Source of the DNA: AC-69 sp963751665
GTDB taxonomy: Bacteria > Actinomycetota > UBA4738 > HRBIN12
Assembly (NCBI GenBank): GCA_963751665.1
Contig: CAVVVF010000001.1
Coordinates: 186,001 to 250,000, forward strand
DNA length: 64,000 nt
Reading direction: 5' to 3'
The position numbers and the translations under genes are program-made. The stretch's first letter is position 1. Each line of letters opens with the position of its first letter. This document shows positions 39,104 to 49,254 of this stretch, in pieces. The notes under the pieces are model-generated. The model did not search any database. It was not told the origin of the DNA and saw only the letters and a program-made list of their open reading frames with translations.

Positions 39104-39496
39104 GTGCACTCGGTCGACTACGTCGTCCTTTATGTCGGCGATCTGGATGCTTCGCTCGCGTTCTACCGAGACGTGCTCGGGCTCCCATTCAAGTTCCAGG
39201 AGAGCGGCTACGCCGAGTTCGCCACGGAGGGCACGAAGTTCGCTCTTTATGAGCGCTTGCGGCTGCCCGGGCTGATCGGACGCGATGCGTCCGGGGGCGG
39301 GCCTGCCGGCGAGGTACTGTTCCTCGTCGACGACGTCGATGGAGAGGCCGAACGGCTGGGCGGCCTGGGCGTCGAGATCCTGGCCGGTCCCGTCGACCGG
39401 CCGTGGGGGCACCGCACCCTCCACGTCCGCGACCCCGACGGGTTCGTGGTCGAACTGGCTCAGGAGATCTCGCGCCAGCAGCCTCGCGAGGGCTGA
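39104..39496 (+). CDS. VOC (glyoxalase-like) domain protein
   Basis: 130 residues: SVDYVVLYVGDLDASLAFYR, DVLGLPFKFQESGYAEFATE, HRTLHVRDPDGFVVELAQE. Metal ligands H near the start and E near the end are in place. The GTG start fits the family; the stop is 1 nt before the SagB-type gene, so they are probably one transcription unit. Substrate unknown. Confidence 0.82.
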   Translation: MHSVDYVVLYVGDLDASLAFYRDVLGLPFKFQESGYAEFATEGTKFALYERLRLPGLIGRDASGGGPAGEVLFLVDDVDGEAERLGGLGVEILAGPVDRPWGHRTLHVRDPDGFVVELAQEISRQQPREG

Positions 39497-39497
39497 G

Positions 39498-41030
39498 GTG
39501 GCCGAGCAACCCGAAGGCGGCATCGGCACGATCCTCGCCTACCACGAGTCGACCAAGCACTCGCCGGTGAGTATTCGGAGCCGAGCGCACTTGCTGGACT
39601 GGGACAACAAGCCGCATCCGCTCAAGGTGCATACCGGCCTCGAACGGGTCCCGCTCCCCGACGACGTCCCGTCGCTCGCCGTCCCGGCCCTCGAGGCGAT
39701 CGGCGTCACGTCGGTCGATGCCTCCGCTCCCGGACCGGACCTCGCCGCCCTCGCGCGGCTCTTAGTCGTCGGCGCCGGCGTGCACCACACGGTGACGTTC
39801 CCCGGCGGGGAGCTCATCCACTTCCGGAACTACGCCTCGGCCGGCGCCCTGTACCCAGTGGAGGTCTACGTTGCCTGCGCAGACCTCCCCGGCCTTCCCG
39901 CCGGCGTGTTCCACTTCGACCCGGCGCTCCGCGCGCTTACCCGCCTCCGCGAGGGCGACCACCGAGGCCATCTCGTCCGGGCGGCCGGCTCCGAGGCCTC
40001 CATCTCAAGGGCCCCGGTGGTCCTCGTCCTCACCGGCATCCCCTGGCGCACCGGGTGGAAGTACACCGAGCGCGGGTACCGCCACCTGTTTTGGGACGCC
40101 GGGATGATCCTGGCGAACGTGCTCGCTCTCGCCGCCTCGGCCAAGCTCCCCGCTCAGGTCGTATTGGGGTTCGTGGACTCCGACGTCGCCCCGCTCCTGG
40201 GCCTCGAGGAACGCCACGAGCTCCCGCTCTGCCTGGTGTCGGTCGGGCTGAGGGATCGCGAGGTGGCCACCGCGTCGGGGGAACCCGAGGAAGTCTCGTT
40301 CGAGGTCGGGGCGCTCTCCCGGACCGAATACGTGTTCCAGGGGATCCTCAAGGCGAACGATGCCGGCCGGCTGCACGCCCCCGAGGAGGTCGCGCGGTGG
40401 CGCGAGGGCTTCGGTGGGTCGCAGGTGCGCGACGGGTCTGGCCAGTCGCTTGCATCGCCTCAGGCGGGCCTGTCGACCGACTCCCTCGAAGAGGTCATCC
40501 GGCGGCGCGGTTCGGCTCGCGTCTTCGCCCGGGGCTCCATCCGCGCCGAGGTGCTCGCCGAGATCCTGGCACGTTGCACGGTCGGAGTCCCGACCGACTA
40601 CGCGCCCAACGGGGCGCACCTCGCCGAGTCCTACCTGATCGCGAACGCCGTCGAGGGGGTCGGGCCCGGCGCGTACGTGTTCCGTGGCGGTGAGCTCTCG
40701 TTGCTCCGCGCCGGCGAATTCCGTCGGGAGGCCGGGTTCCTCTGCCTCGAGCAGCGCCTGGGAGCGGACGCGGCGGCCACCCACTTCCTGATGGCCGACC
40801 TTCCCCGCACGCTCGATGCGCTCGGCGCCCGCGGCTACCGCGCCGCGCAGCTCGAGGCCGGCATCGTCGCCGGGAGGATCTACCTCGGGGCCTACGCGAG
40901 CCGCTTCGGCGCCACCGGCCTCACGTTCTACGACGACGAGGTCACCCGATTCTTCTCGCCGGACGCCGAGGGCAAGAGCTGCATGCTGGTCGTCGCGGTC
41001 GGCGAGAGCCCGCGCCTGCGTCGCGCGTAA
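39498..41030 (+). CDS. SagB-type nitroreductase-fold dehydrogenase, double domain
   Basis: 510 residues with two nitroreductase-fold halves. The first contains ILAYHESTKHSP, FRNYASAGALYPVEVYVACA, LFWDAGMILANVLALAASAK and LPAQVVLGFVD. The second runs from EEVIRRRGSARVFARGSIRA to VAGRIYLGAYASRFGATGLT. This SagB-type family uses FMN to oxidise azolines to azoles in RiPP natural products, or acts in other redox roles when found alone. I see no YcaO, E1-like protein or precursor peptide nearby, so a RiPP role is unsupported. GTG start. Intact. Confidence 0.8.
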   Translation: MAEQPEGGIGTILAYHESTKHSPVSIRSRAHLLDWDNKPHPLKVHTGLERVPLPDDVPSLAVPALEAIGVTSVDASAPGPDLAALARLLVVGAGVHHTVTFPGGELIHFRNYASAGALYPVEVYVACADLPGLPAGVFHFDPALRALTRLREGDHRGHLVRAAGSEASISRAPVVLVLTGIPWRTGWKYTERGYRHLFWDAGMILANVLALAASAKLPAQVVLGFVDSDVAPLLGLEERHELPLCLVSVGLRDREVATASGEPEEVSFEVGALSRTEYVFQGILKANDAGRLHAPEEVARWREGFGGSQVRDGSGQSLASPQAGLSTDSLEEVIRRRGSARVFARGSIRAEVLAEILARCTVGVPTDYAPNGAHLAESYLIANAVEGVGPGAYVFRGGELSLLRAGEFRREAGFLCLEQRLGADAAATHFLMADLPRTLDALGARGYRAAQLEAGIVAGRIYLGAYASRFGATGLTFYDDEVTRFFSPDAEGKSCMLVVAVGESPRLRRA

Positions 41031-41401
41031 GGCCCGCGCCTTCCCGGGCCGAACCGGTCCCAAAGTGTCCCGCTGACTGCGTCGGGCCGTCTCCGGACTG
41101 TCGCTTCCGCGACAAGGGAGTATTCGGCTGGCCACAGATCTCTGGATTCGGGCTTTGCCCGGGGTGGCTGAGCGACCCACGATGGCCGGGTGCAGGTCGA
41201 ACTTCTCGCTGACTAGGGGAAATGAGTCGAATTTTCACGCAGAATCCACGCGCAGACGCTCCCTAGGGAACCCGTTCGCAGTTCGCCGTTCTGTCGTCCG
41301 GAACGAGAACGCCCCGTGGGAGAGAGGACGAACGAGCTTCGGGCACTACACTGCAAATGGACAGGTCCCAGTGGCAACGCGAGCTGACGGAGAGGATTAG
41401 C
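41031..41401. other. 370 bp without a supported gene
   Basis: Open frames are short and of mixed composition. I see no RNA gene or repeat that I can support. Confidence 0.4.
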
Positions 41402-41650
41402 GTGGAAGCCATGAAGGTCTACCACCTGACGATTCAGGAGAATGGGCACTCACGACGGTTCGTCTACGAGGACCGTGATCAGGCGCTGACGCGCCTCGCC
41501 GATGCGATCGCCGCGGGGCTCGACGCAAGGCTCGACGAGGTTGTGCGGCACGCCGCGGGCCTGCGATACAGTTCGCTTGCTTCCTCCCCATCGAGTACCG
41601 TCGAGAAGAGCCATGGGCGAGCGAACGGAATCGGAACCCCGGCCGGATGA
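41402..41650 (+). CDS. Hypothetical small protein (82 aa)
   Basis: VEAMKVYHLTIQENGHSRRF, VYEDRDQALTRLADAIAAGL, DARLDEVVRHAAGLRYSSLA. Alpha/beta composition; GGAGAGG precedes the GTG. Overlaps the start of the next gene. No family recognised. Confidence 0.5.
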   Translation: MEAMKVYHLTIQENGHSRRFVYEDRDQALTRLADAIAAGLDARLDEVVRHAAGLRYSSLASSPSSTVEKSHGRANGIGTPAG

Positions 41651-41786
41651 GGCGCCACGCCGTCCGGCGTGCCCGATGTGCGGGTCCACGCGCACGCAGC
41701 CCTTCGCCCACGCTGGCCCGGCGGCGCGGGTCAACATGAAGTGCACGAACTGCGGCCATCTGTTTCGCGGTCCGGCGAAGTCCTAG
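41613..41786 (+). CDS. Small zinc-ribbon protein (57 aa)
   Basis: RPACPMCGSTRTQPFAHAGP and MKCTNCGHLFRGPAKS: two CxxC knuckles 25 residues apart form a zinc ribbon. It overlaps the end of the previous ORF in another frame. Probably real; may bind nucleic acid or a protein partner. Confidence 0.6.
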   Translation: MGERTESEPRPDEAPRRPACPMCGSTRTQPFAHAGPAARVNMKCTNCGHLFRGPAKS

Positions 41787-41896
41787 CTCCGACACAGCGG
41801 ATGGAATGATGCGCCATGCGATCTTCCGCAGGCGGGCCTGCGCGTGCATGCGCCGAGGATAGGAGGACCGGTCCCCCGAAACAACGACTCCACCGG

Positions 41897-43276
41897 TCAC
41901 GAGGGCATGACGGCGCGATGCACGGGACGGGATCGGCGCGTGCGGACGGCACGGAGGAACCCGCCGATCGCGCCACCGACCGCCCCCCACGCCAGGCCCA
42001 GCTCCAGCCCGTACGGTGGGTACGGCCCGTACCGGAAGTACCCCGTGGCCACATAGGACAGCGGCCCGTGGAACCGCGCGGTCACCAGGGCCAGGATCAG
42101 GAGGGCCGTGAGGGTGACGGCGAAGACCACGCCGGCCATGGATCCCACGAGCGCGCCTTCCATCGGTCCCCGGACGTCGGCCCGCTTCGCCGCCAGCACC
42201 CCTCCGGCCAGAACGGCGATCACCGGGACCAAGAGGAACAGGAGGAACCCGCGGGGCGGCGGACCGAGCTCGGGGTATCCCCAGGCGGAGTTGAAGGTGT
42301 CGGGGAGCCGGTGACCGAAATACGACCCGTACGACAGGAAGCAGTACGGGGGGAGCGAGGAGCCCGCGCCTCCGCCCACCTCGAGGCAGCCGCCCATCGA
42401 CGGGACCAGGATCCAGGAGGTGACGTTCGGGAGCGCGAGGAGGCCGAGCAGGACCACGGCGAACCCGGTGCCCACCCCGGGGCGGAAGACCGTGTGTACG
42501 AGCGACGCCGTGCGGTCTGGTTCGGCTGCCGCGAGGACCCCGAGGCCGACGAGCGAGAGCGACAGACCCAGGCCGAGCATCCACAGTCCGCCCCTCACGG
42601 CGCCGCGCCACCGCCGGGGCCAGGCCTCGGTTTCCCACAGCCACGGCGAGGTCCAGAACCCCGTCCCCCCCGAGCGGATCCCCCCGAGGGCGCCGAACGC
42701 GGCTCCGAGCGCGAGCGGCCAGAAGAACGCGGCCAGGTGCGAGGGGTGAACCGACAGGGGTGAGGCGTCGGGGAGGCGAAGGCGAAGGCTCAGCCCCCAC
42801 GACGCGATCCAGCTGAGGAGGGCGTAGGGCACGGCGACCTTGGCGCCGTGGATCCCCCGGCGGAGCTCGGGGCCACCGACAGCTGCGCCGATCGACCGAC
42901 CAGCCCGCATCAGAAGCCAGGCGGCCAGGGCAGTGCCCGACAGGAGCGCGAACGCCACCACCGCGTCCACGGCGTACCCGCCGGGCCACGCAAGGACGCG
43001 CTCGGCGCCGGCCGGCAGGCGGAGATCGGGAGATCGAAACGCCAGCCCGACGTGATGGAACGCGTAGAACAGCGCCCACCCGTACCGGGCGGCCTGGCCG
43101 GCCGATGCCCCCGGCATCGCGCCGGCCAGGAGCGCGAGGAACGCGACGACCTGGCCCAGGGCGGCGACGAACAGCGCGGCGAGGAGGGCGCCGCGGATGG
43201 CCTGTGGCCATCCGCGGCGCACCACCGACGGTGCTCCCGCCTCGATCCGTTCCATCTCGGGCGCTCCGGCCGACAT
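41897..43276 (-). CDS. Polytopic membrane protein of unknown function
   Basis: 459 residues with about ten hydrophobic segments, among them ALLAALFVAALGQVVAFLAL, VVAFALLSGTALAAWLLM, GLLALPNVTSWILVPSMGGC, LLFLLVPVIAVLAGGVLAA. Glycine/alanine-rich with an external loop SLPPYCFLSYGSYFGHRLPD. It resembles the DUF6350-type actinobacterial membrane proteins in length and layout, without certainty. Its 5' end faces the ABC transporter genes 157 bp away. Intact. Confidence 0.6.
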   Translation of the reverse strand: MSAGAPEMERIEAGAPSVVRRGWPQAIRGALLAALFVAALGQVVAFLALLAGAMPGASAGQAARYGWALFYAFHHVGLAFRSPDLRLPAGAERVLAWPGGYAVDAVVAFALLSGTALAAWLLMRAGRSIGAAVGGPELRRGIHGAKVAVPYALLSWIASWGLSLRLRLPDASPLSVHPSHLAAFFWPLALGAAFGALGGIRSGGTGFWTSPWLWETEAWPRRWRGAVRGGLWMLGLGLSLSLVGLGVLAAAEPDRTASLVHTVFRPGVGTGFAVVLLGLLALPNVTSWILVPSMGGCLEVGGGAGSSLPPYCFLSYGSYFGHRLPDTFNSAWGYPELGPPPRGFLLFLLVPVIAVLAGGVLAAKRADVRGPMEGALVGSMAGVVFAVTLTALLILALVTARFHGPLSYVATGYFRYGPYPPYGLELGLAWGAVGGAIGGFLRAVRTRRSRPVHRAVMPS

Positions 43277-43433
43277 CTCTACACCCCCCTCGCCCGCATC
43301 GTAGGCGCCGCCCCGAACGGCCCCGTCGTCCTCGTCGAGGGTATCCTGCCTGCCTGTTCGGCCCGGCCACCCGTCCCGCAAGCACGACGTCAGGGCGGCG
43401 AGCAGGACGAAACGCGCAGACCAGGGGGAAGCC

Positions 43434-44195
43434 ATGACGCCCGCAGGCCACATGGACAACGTTTCGAGCAACGGTGCGGCGGCCCGCGCCGTGGACCTGT
43501 ACAAGGTCTACGGTTCGGGCGACGCGGAGGTGGTGGCCCTGGGGGGCGTCACCGTCGACTTCCAGGCCGGACGGTTCACCGCGATCATGGGTCCATCGGG
43601 GTCGGGGAAGTCCACGCTGCTCCACTGCATGGCGGGCCTCGACGCTCCCACGTCCGGGCGCGTGTTCATCGGCGACGTGGACCTCACGACCCTGTCGGAG
43701 AAGCAGCTCACCTTGCTCCGGCGGGAGAAGGTCGGGTTCGTGTTCCAGGCCTACAACCTGGTGCCGACCCTCACCGCTGCGGAGAACATCACGCTTCCGC
43801 TCGACATCGCCGGCCACAAGCCCGACCGCGGATGGTTCGACACGGTCGTGGACGCAGTGGGGCTCCGATCCCGCCTGGGCCACCGTCCCAATGAGCTCTC
43901 CGGCGGACAGCAGCAGCGGGTGGCGGGGGCCAGGGCCCTGGTCAGCAAGCCCGAGATCGTCTACGCGGACGAGCCCACCGGGAACCTGGACTCCAAGAGC
44001 GGCGCGGAGCTGTTGTCGTTCCTCCGCAGCGCCGTCGACGACCACGGCCAGACGATCGTCATGGTCACCCACGACCCCAGCGCGGCGAGCTTCGCCGACC
44101 GGGTCGTGTTCCTCTCCGACGGCCACGTCGTGGACGAGATGCGCGATCCGACCTCGGAGCGCGTGCTCGATCGGCTGAAGTCGCTGGAGGCCTGA
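43434..44195 (+). CDS. ABC transporter ATP-binding protein, MacB/LolD type
   Basis: 253 residues. Walker A GPSGSGKST, Q-loop FVFQAYNLVPTLTAAENI, signature LSGGQQQRVAGARAL (normally VARAL), Walker B IVYADEPTGNLD and H-loop VMVTHDP. The ATG has GGGGGAAGCC upstream. It energises the FtsX-like permease 6 nt downstream. Likely role: export of a substrate or mechanical transmission at the envelope. Intact. Confidence 0.9.
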   Translation: MTPAGHMDNVSSNGAAARAVDLYKVYGSGDAEVVALGGVTVDFQAGRFTAIMGPSGSGKSTLLHCMAGLDAPTSGRVFIGDVDLTTLSEKQLTLLRREKVGFVFQAYNLVPTLTAAENITLPLDIAGHKPDRGWFDTVVDAVGLRSRLGHRPNELSGGQQQRVAGARALVSKPEIVYADEPTGNLDSKSGAELLSFLRSAVDDHGQTIVMVTHDPSAASFADRVVFLSDGHVVDEMRDPTSERVLDRLKSLEA

Positions 44196-44201
44196 ACGCC
44201 G

Positions 44202-46757
44202 ATGTTGCATGCGACTCTGAAGAGCCTCCTGGCCAGAAAGCTCCGCCTGGGCCTCACGGCTTTGTCGATCGTGCTCGGCGTGGGCTTCGTGGCCGGAACG
44301 TTCGTCCTGACCGACACCATGAACAAGGCGTTCGACGACCTGTTCAAGCAGGCGGCGTCGGGGAGCGACGTCATCGTCCGGGCCACGTCGGCGTTCTCGC
44401 CGAGCGATGCCGGCCCCGGGGCGGCGGCGGCGGCGAGCAACGCAACCCCATCCCCCAGGACCTGGTGGCGACCGTGGCCGGCGTTCCAGGTGTCCGGTCG
44501 GCCGAGGGCGGCCTCACGGGCTACGCGCAGATGGTCGATCCGAAGACGGGCGACGCCATCGGGGGGCAGGGTCCGCCGACCTTCGGAGCGAATTGGAACC
44601 AGACCGCGAACGCCACCCTCGAGCTTCGGTCTGGGACCCCGCCCACCGGCCCCGACCAGGTGGCGGTGGACGCCGCGACCGCGAAGAAGTACGAGCTTTC
44701 GGTGGGCCAGACGATCAGGATCCTGTTCCAGGGCCCATCGCGCGAATTCCGGATCGTGGGTATCGCGGGGTTCGGGACGGCGGACAACCTGGGCGGGGCG
44801 ACGCTCGCGCTGTTCGACACCCCGACCGCCCAGCAGGTCTTGGGCAAGGAAGGCGTGGTCGACGAGATCGACGTCGTCGCGGACTCCGGCGTGTCGGACA
44901 CCGAGCTCCGGGCGCGGATCCAGGACGCGCTGCCGAGCGGCGTCGAGGCCGTCACCAGCACCACCGTCGCCGACGAGAACTCGAATGCGCTGAAGGACGC
45001 CCTTCGGTTCTTCCGAACGGCGCTGCTCGTGTTCGCGTTCATCGCGCTGTTCGTCGGGGCGTTCATCATCTTCAACACGTTCTCGATCATCGTGGCCCAG
45101 CGGACCCGCGAGCTGGCCCTGCTCCGAACGCTCGGAGCCAGCCGGCGACAGGTGCTGACGTCGGTGATCGTGGAGGCGTTCGCGGTGGGGCTGTTCGCCT
45201 CGGTCCTGGGGATCGTCGCCGGGATCGGGATCGCCATCGGGCTCCAAGGGCTCCTTTCCGCGTTCAACATCGACCTCCCCAGCACGTCGACCCAGCTCGA
45301 GCCGCGGACGATCGTCGTGGCGCTGCTCGTCGGGACGGTCGTCACGGTCTTCTCCTCGATCCTGCCCGCCCGGCGAGCGGCCAGGGTCGCGCCGGTGCAG
45401 GCCCTTCGGGAGTCGCAGGAGACCACGACCGCGGGGTCGTGGGGGCGCCGGCTGGTGGTCGGCCTCCTGGTCACGGCCGGTGGGGTGGCGGCCCTCCTGT
45501 ACGGCCTGTTCGGCACCCCCTCGAACGCCGGGGCCCTCATCGGGGCGGGAGCGGCTGCGACGTTCGTCGGTATCGCCATCCTGTCCCCCTTGGTGGCCAA
45601 GCCGATCGCCGCCGCGATCGGGGCCCCCATCCGAGGGCTCGGCGTCCAGGGCAAGCTGGGGCGGGAGAACGCCATGCGCAACCCCCGCCGAACCGCCTCG
45701 ACGGCGTCGGCGCTGATGATCGGGTTGGGGCTGGTGGCGATGGTCGCCATCTTGGCAGCGTCGCTCAAGGCGTCCTTCGACGCGGCGCTCAACGACACGC
45801 TGAAGGCCGACCTCGTCCTGTCGACGTCCTCGTTCGTGCCGTTCAGCCCGGACGCCGCTGCGAAGGTCGGCGAGGTTCCGGGCGTGGCCGCGGCGTCTGA
45901 GTTCCGCCAGGGCGGGTTCCGGCGTGAACGGCTCGACGGCGTTCCTGACCGCCGTCGATCCGTCCACGGTCGGCCAGGTGACCTCGCTGAAGGAGTCGCC
46001 CGGCTCCATCCCCGCGCTCGCGCGAGGCGAAGTGCTGGTGTTCGACGACGTGGCGACGAAGAACGGCTGGGCCGTGGGCGACACCCTCCCGGCCGCGTTC
46101 GGGACCGTGGGCAAGACCCCGCTCACGATCGGCGGCACCTACGGCGAGAACCGGCTCGTCGGCAACTACGTGGTCTCGATCGGGACCTACGAGAAGTTCT
46201 TCCCCGAGCAGCTCGACTCGTACGTGATGGTGAAGCTCCAGCCCGGAGCGCACCCGCAGACGGTGCAGCGGGGGATCGAGGACGCCACCCGGAGCTTCGG
46301 CAACATCGAGGTCCAGGACCAGACGGCGTTCCGGGACAAGCAGGCCGGGTTCATCAACCAGCTGGTCGGGCTGATCACCGCGCTCCTGGCCATGGCCATC
46401 CTCATCGCGCTGTTCGGCATCGTGAACACCCTCGGCCTGTCCATCTTCGAGCGGACCCGTGAGCTCGGACTCCTTCGAGCGGTCGGCATGAGTCGGCGAC
46501 AGGTGCGCTCGATGATCCGGTGGGAGTCGGTGATCATCGCCATCCTCGGTGCCGTGCTGGGGATCGCCATCGGGGTCGCGTTCGGCTGGTCGCTTCAGCA
46601 GGCGCTGGCGTCCCAGGGCGTCACCGAGCTTCGGATCCCCGGCGGGCAGCTCGTGCTGTACCTCGTCCTCGCGGGCCTCGCGGGAGTGATGGCGGCCATC
46701 TTGCCGGCCCGCCGGGCGGCCAGGCTGAACGTCCTGCGAGCCATCTCGTACGAGTAG
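44202..46757 (+). CDS. FtsX/MacB-like ABC transporter permease, two frameshifts
   Basis: About 850 residues of the long actinobacterial type. The first helix (LTALSIVLGVGFVAGTFVL) is followed by a MacB-like periplasmic domain, an FtsX block (FFRTALLVFAFIALFVGAF, RTRELALLRTLGASRRQVLT), a middle domain, and a second FtsX block (LGLSIFERTRELGLLRAVGM). Frames break near 44,430 and 45,920; at the second, one extra C explains it (QGGF-GVNGSTAFLTAVDP). Together with the upstream ATPase it forms a MacB-type transporter; substrate unknown. Confidence 0.85.
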
Positions 46758-46827
46758 GCGCATCGCCGGCAGCGGGCGGTACGAAAGCGCACGGGAGCGC
46801 AGAGCAGGGCGGCTATCATGACGGGCC

Positions 46828-48762
46828 ATGCCCCAGATCGAGCTTCCCGACGGACACCGCGTGGCGCTCCCCGAGGGCGAGCCGATCGGCTCGATCCTTC
46901 CTCCTGAGGCGGTCGTCGCCCGGTTCGACGGCGAGCTGGTGGATCTGTCGTACGTCCCCCGCCGCGACGGGAAGGTGGAACCGGTGACCGCCGATCAGCC
47001 GGACGGGCTACACGTCCTTCGGCATTCCACGGCGCACGTGATGGCCCAGGCCGTGTGCGACCTCTTCCCCGGCGCGAAGTACGCGATCGGCCCCCCGATC
47101 GAGGACGGGTTCTACTACGACTTCCAGCTCCCCCAACCACTCACCCCCGACGACCTGCCGCGCATCGAGGCTCGCATGGCCGAGATCGCGGCCGCGGACC
47201 AGCCCTTCGTCCGAGAGGAGCTGTCGCGCCAGCAAGCGCTGGAGCGCTTCGCGGACCAGCCGTACAAGCGCGAGATCATCGAGGGCCTCGACGAGACCGA
47301 GGGCGCCGGCGCCGACACCGACACCGTGGTCGTCTACCGCGACGGCGAGTGGTCCGACCTGTGCCTGGGCCCGCACGTGCCCTCCACCGGCCGGCTCGGC
47401 GCGTTCAAGCTGCTGAAGCTGGCCGGCGCGTACTGGCGAGGCGACGAGGCCCGGCCCATGCTGCAGCGGATCTACGGGACCGCGTGGCCGACCGAGCGGG
47501 ACCTGAAGGCGTACCTGCACCGGGTCGAGGAGGCGGAGCGCCGCGACCACCGCAAGCTCGGCCGCCAGCTCGACCTGTTCTCGTTCCCCGAGGAGCTGGG
47601 GCCCGGGCTCGCCGTGTGGCACCAGCGCGGGGGCATCTTCCGCAAGCAGCTCGAGGACTACGTCCGCGACCTCCATCTCGAGCGGGGGTACGACCTGGTG
47701 GTCACCCCGCATCTGGCGCGCCGCGTGCTGTGGGACACCTCGGGCCACACGGCGAAGTTCATCGAGAACATGTACCCGGTCATGGATGACGGACAGGGCA
47801 ATCAGTACTTCGTCAAGCCCATGAACTGTCCGTTCCACGTCCTGGTCTACAAGTCGCAGGTCCGGTCGTACCGGGACTTGCCCATGCGACTGTCGGAGCT
47901 CGGCACCGTGTACCGGTACGAGCGGGCCGGGGTGATCCACGGGCTGCTCCGGGTTCGGGGCATGACCCAGGACGACTCGCACATCATGTGCCGGGAGGAC
48001 CAGCTGATCGACGAGATCCTGTCCGTCTTCGACCTCACGCTCGACATCCATCGCACCTTCGGCTTCGAGGAACCCGTCGTGACCCTGTCGACGAAGCCCG
48101 GGCAGGCCATCGGCGAGGAGTCCATGTGGGCCCGGGCCATCGAGGCTCTGACGAAGGCGCTGAACAACAGCGGGCTCGAGTACGCCGTGGCCGAGGGCGA
48201 GGGGGCGTTCTACGGCCCGAAGGTTGACTTCCACTTCCGCGACGCCATCGGCCGCCTGTGGCAGCTGACCACCGTGCAGGTCGACTTCGCGCTGCCCGAG
48301 AGGTTCGACATGGAGTACGTCGGCGAGGACAACGAGCGGCACCGCCCGGTGATGATCCACCGGGCCATCCTCGGTTCCCTGGAGCGGTTCTCCGGGGTGC
48401 TGATCGAGCACTACGCCGGCGCTTTCCCCTTGTGGCTCGCTCCCGAGCAGGTGCGGCTGGTCCCGGTGGCCGACCGTCATGTGGAGCACGCCCGTGAGCT
48501 CGGGGAGAAGCTCCGGGCTGCGGGCCTGCGGCCCTTCGTCGACCCAAGCGGCGAGACCGTCGGGAAGAAGGTGCGCGCGGCACAGCTCATGAAGGTGCCC
48601 TACACGCTGGTCATCGGGGACCGCGAGATGGAGACGGGGAACCTGACCGTCCGCGACCGCTCGGGTACCGAGTCAAAGGACGTGCCGCTCGACGCGTTCG
48701 TCCGGGCGCTGGTGGACGAGGCCGGGAGCCGATCGCTCGAGCAGAGCCGGTTCGGAGGCTAG
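46828..48762 (+). CDS. thrS: Threonine-tRNA ligase
   Basis: 644 residues, full length. TGS domain at the start (IELPDGHRVALPEGEPIGSI), editing domain with HSTAHVMAQAV and YYDFQLPQPLTPDDL, class II catalytic core (FVKPMNCPFHVLVYKSQVRS with the zinc Cys, YRYERAGVIHGLLRVRGMTQ, GAFYGPKVDFHFRDAIGR) and C-terminal anticodon domain. Its stop abuts the HIT gene start, as in mycobacteria. No T-box leader is visible in the 70 bp upstream. Intact. Confidence 0.98.
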   Translation: MPQIELPDGHRVALPEGEPIGSILPPEAVVARFDGELVDLSYVPRRDGKVEPVTADQPDGLHVLRHSTAHVMAQAVCDLFPGAKYAIGPPIEDGFYYDFQLPQPLTPDDLPRIEARMAEIAAADQPFVREELSRQQALERFADQPYKREIIEGLDETEGAGADTDTVVVYRDGEWSDLCLGPHVPSTGRLGAFKLLKLAGAYWRGDEARPMLQRIYGTAWPTERDLKAYLHRVEEAERRDHRKLGRQLDLFSFPEELGPGLAVWHQRGGIFRKQLEDYVRDLHLERGYDLVVTPHLARRVLWDTSGHTAKFIENMYPVMDDGQGNQYFVKPMNCPFHVLVYKSQVRSYRDLPMRLSELGTVYRYERAGVIHGLLRVRGMTQDDSHIMCREDQLIDEILSVFDLTLDIHRTFGFEEPVVTLSTKPGQAIGEESMWARAIEALTKALNNSGLEYAVAEGEGAFYGPKVDFHFRDAIGRLWQLTTVQVDFALPERFDMEYVGEDNERHRPVMIHRAILGSLERFSGVLIEHYAGAFPLWLAPEQVRLVPVADRHVEHARELGEKLRAAGLRPFVDPSGETVGKKVRAAQLMKVPYTLVIGDREMETGNLTVRDRSGTESKDVPLDAFVRALVDEAGSRSLEQSRFGG

Positions 48763-49254
48763 TTGCTGGTGGACCGACTGTGGTCGCCGTGGCGGATGGA
48801 GTACATCGAGGCGGCCAAGGGTGAGCCGGAGGGCTGCATCTTCTGCGACCTTCCGGCCAAGGGCGACGACGCGGCCACGCTGATCCTGGCGCGAGGCGAG
48901 CGGGGCTTCGTGCTGATGAACTCCTTCCCGTACAACCCCGGCCACCTCATGGTTGCTCCGTTCCGGCACACCGGCGACTTCGAGGATCTCCACGACGACG
49001 AGCTCTCGGACATGGACGGGCTCCTGAAGCGCTCGCTCCGCGCGCTGCGCGAGGAGATGGAGCCGCAAGGTTCAACGTCGGGATGAACCTGGGGCGGGTG
49101 GCGGGCGCCGGCATCCCCGACCACGTCCACTGGCACGTCGTCCCCAGGTGGAACGGCGACACCAACTTCATGCCGGTGGTGGGCCAGACCCGGGTCCTGC
49201 CCGAGCTGCTCGAGGAGACCTACCGGAAGCTCGCCCCCCGATTCGGAGCGATGA
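48763..49254 (+). CDS. HIT-family nucleotide phosphorylase/hydrolase, frameshifts
   Basis: Begins with TTG directly after thrS: MLVDRLWSPWRMEYIEAAKG, EGCIFCDLPAKGDD, ERGFVLMNSFPYNPGHLMVA. One frame change near 49,072 (a missing base) brings in FNVGMNLGRVAGAGIPDHVH and the HIT triad HVHWHVVPRWNGD. The probable natural stop is TGA 49,252-49,254, reached if a C-run of six is one too long. Matches the actinobacterial AP4A phosphorylase (Rv2613c-like) next to thrS. Confidence 0.85.

Noticed and set aside
41155..41230. tRNA-like stretch after the SagB-type gene
   Set aside because: A GGTGGCTGAG-like segment is present, but no anticodon stem or matching acceptor arms can be drawn.
43961..46138. 725-codon reverse frame opposite the ABC transporter genes
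   Set aside because: Shadow of the permease and ATPase; no start site, no domains, composition typical of antisense frames.
46758..46827. T-box leader of thrS
   Set aside because: The 70-bp gap has no T-box sequence, specifier stem or terminator.
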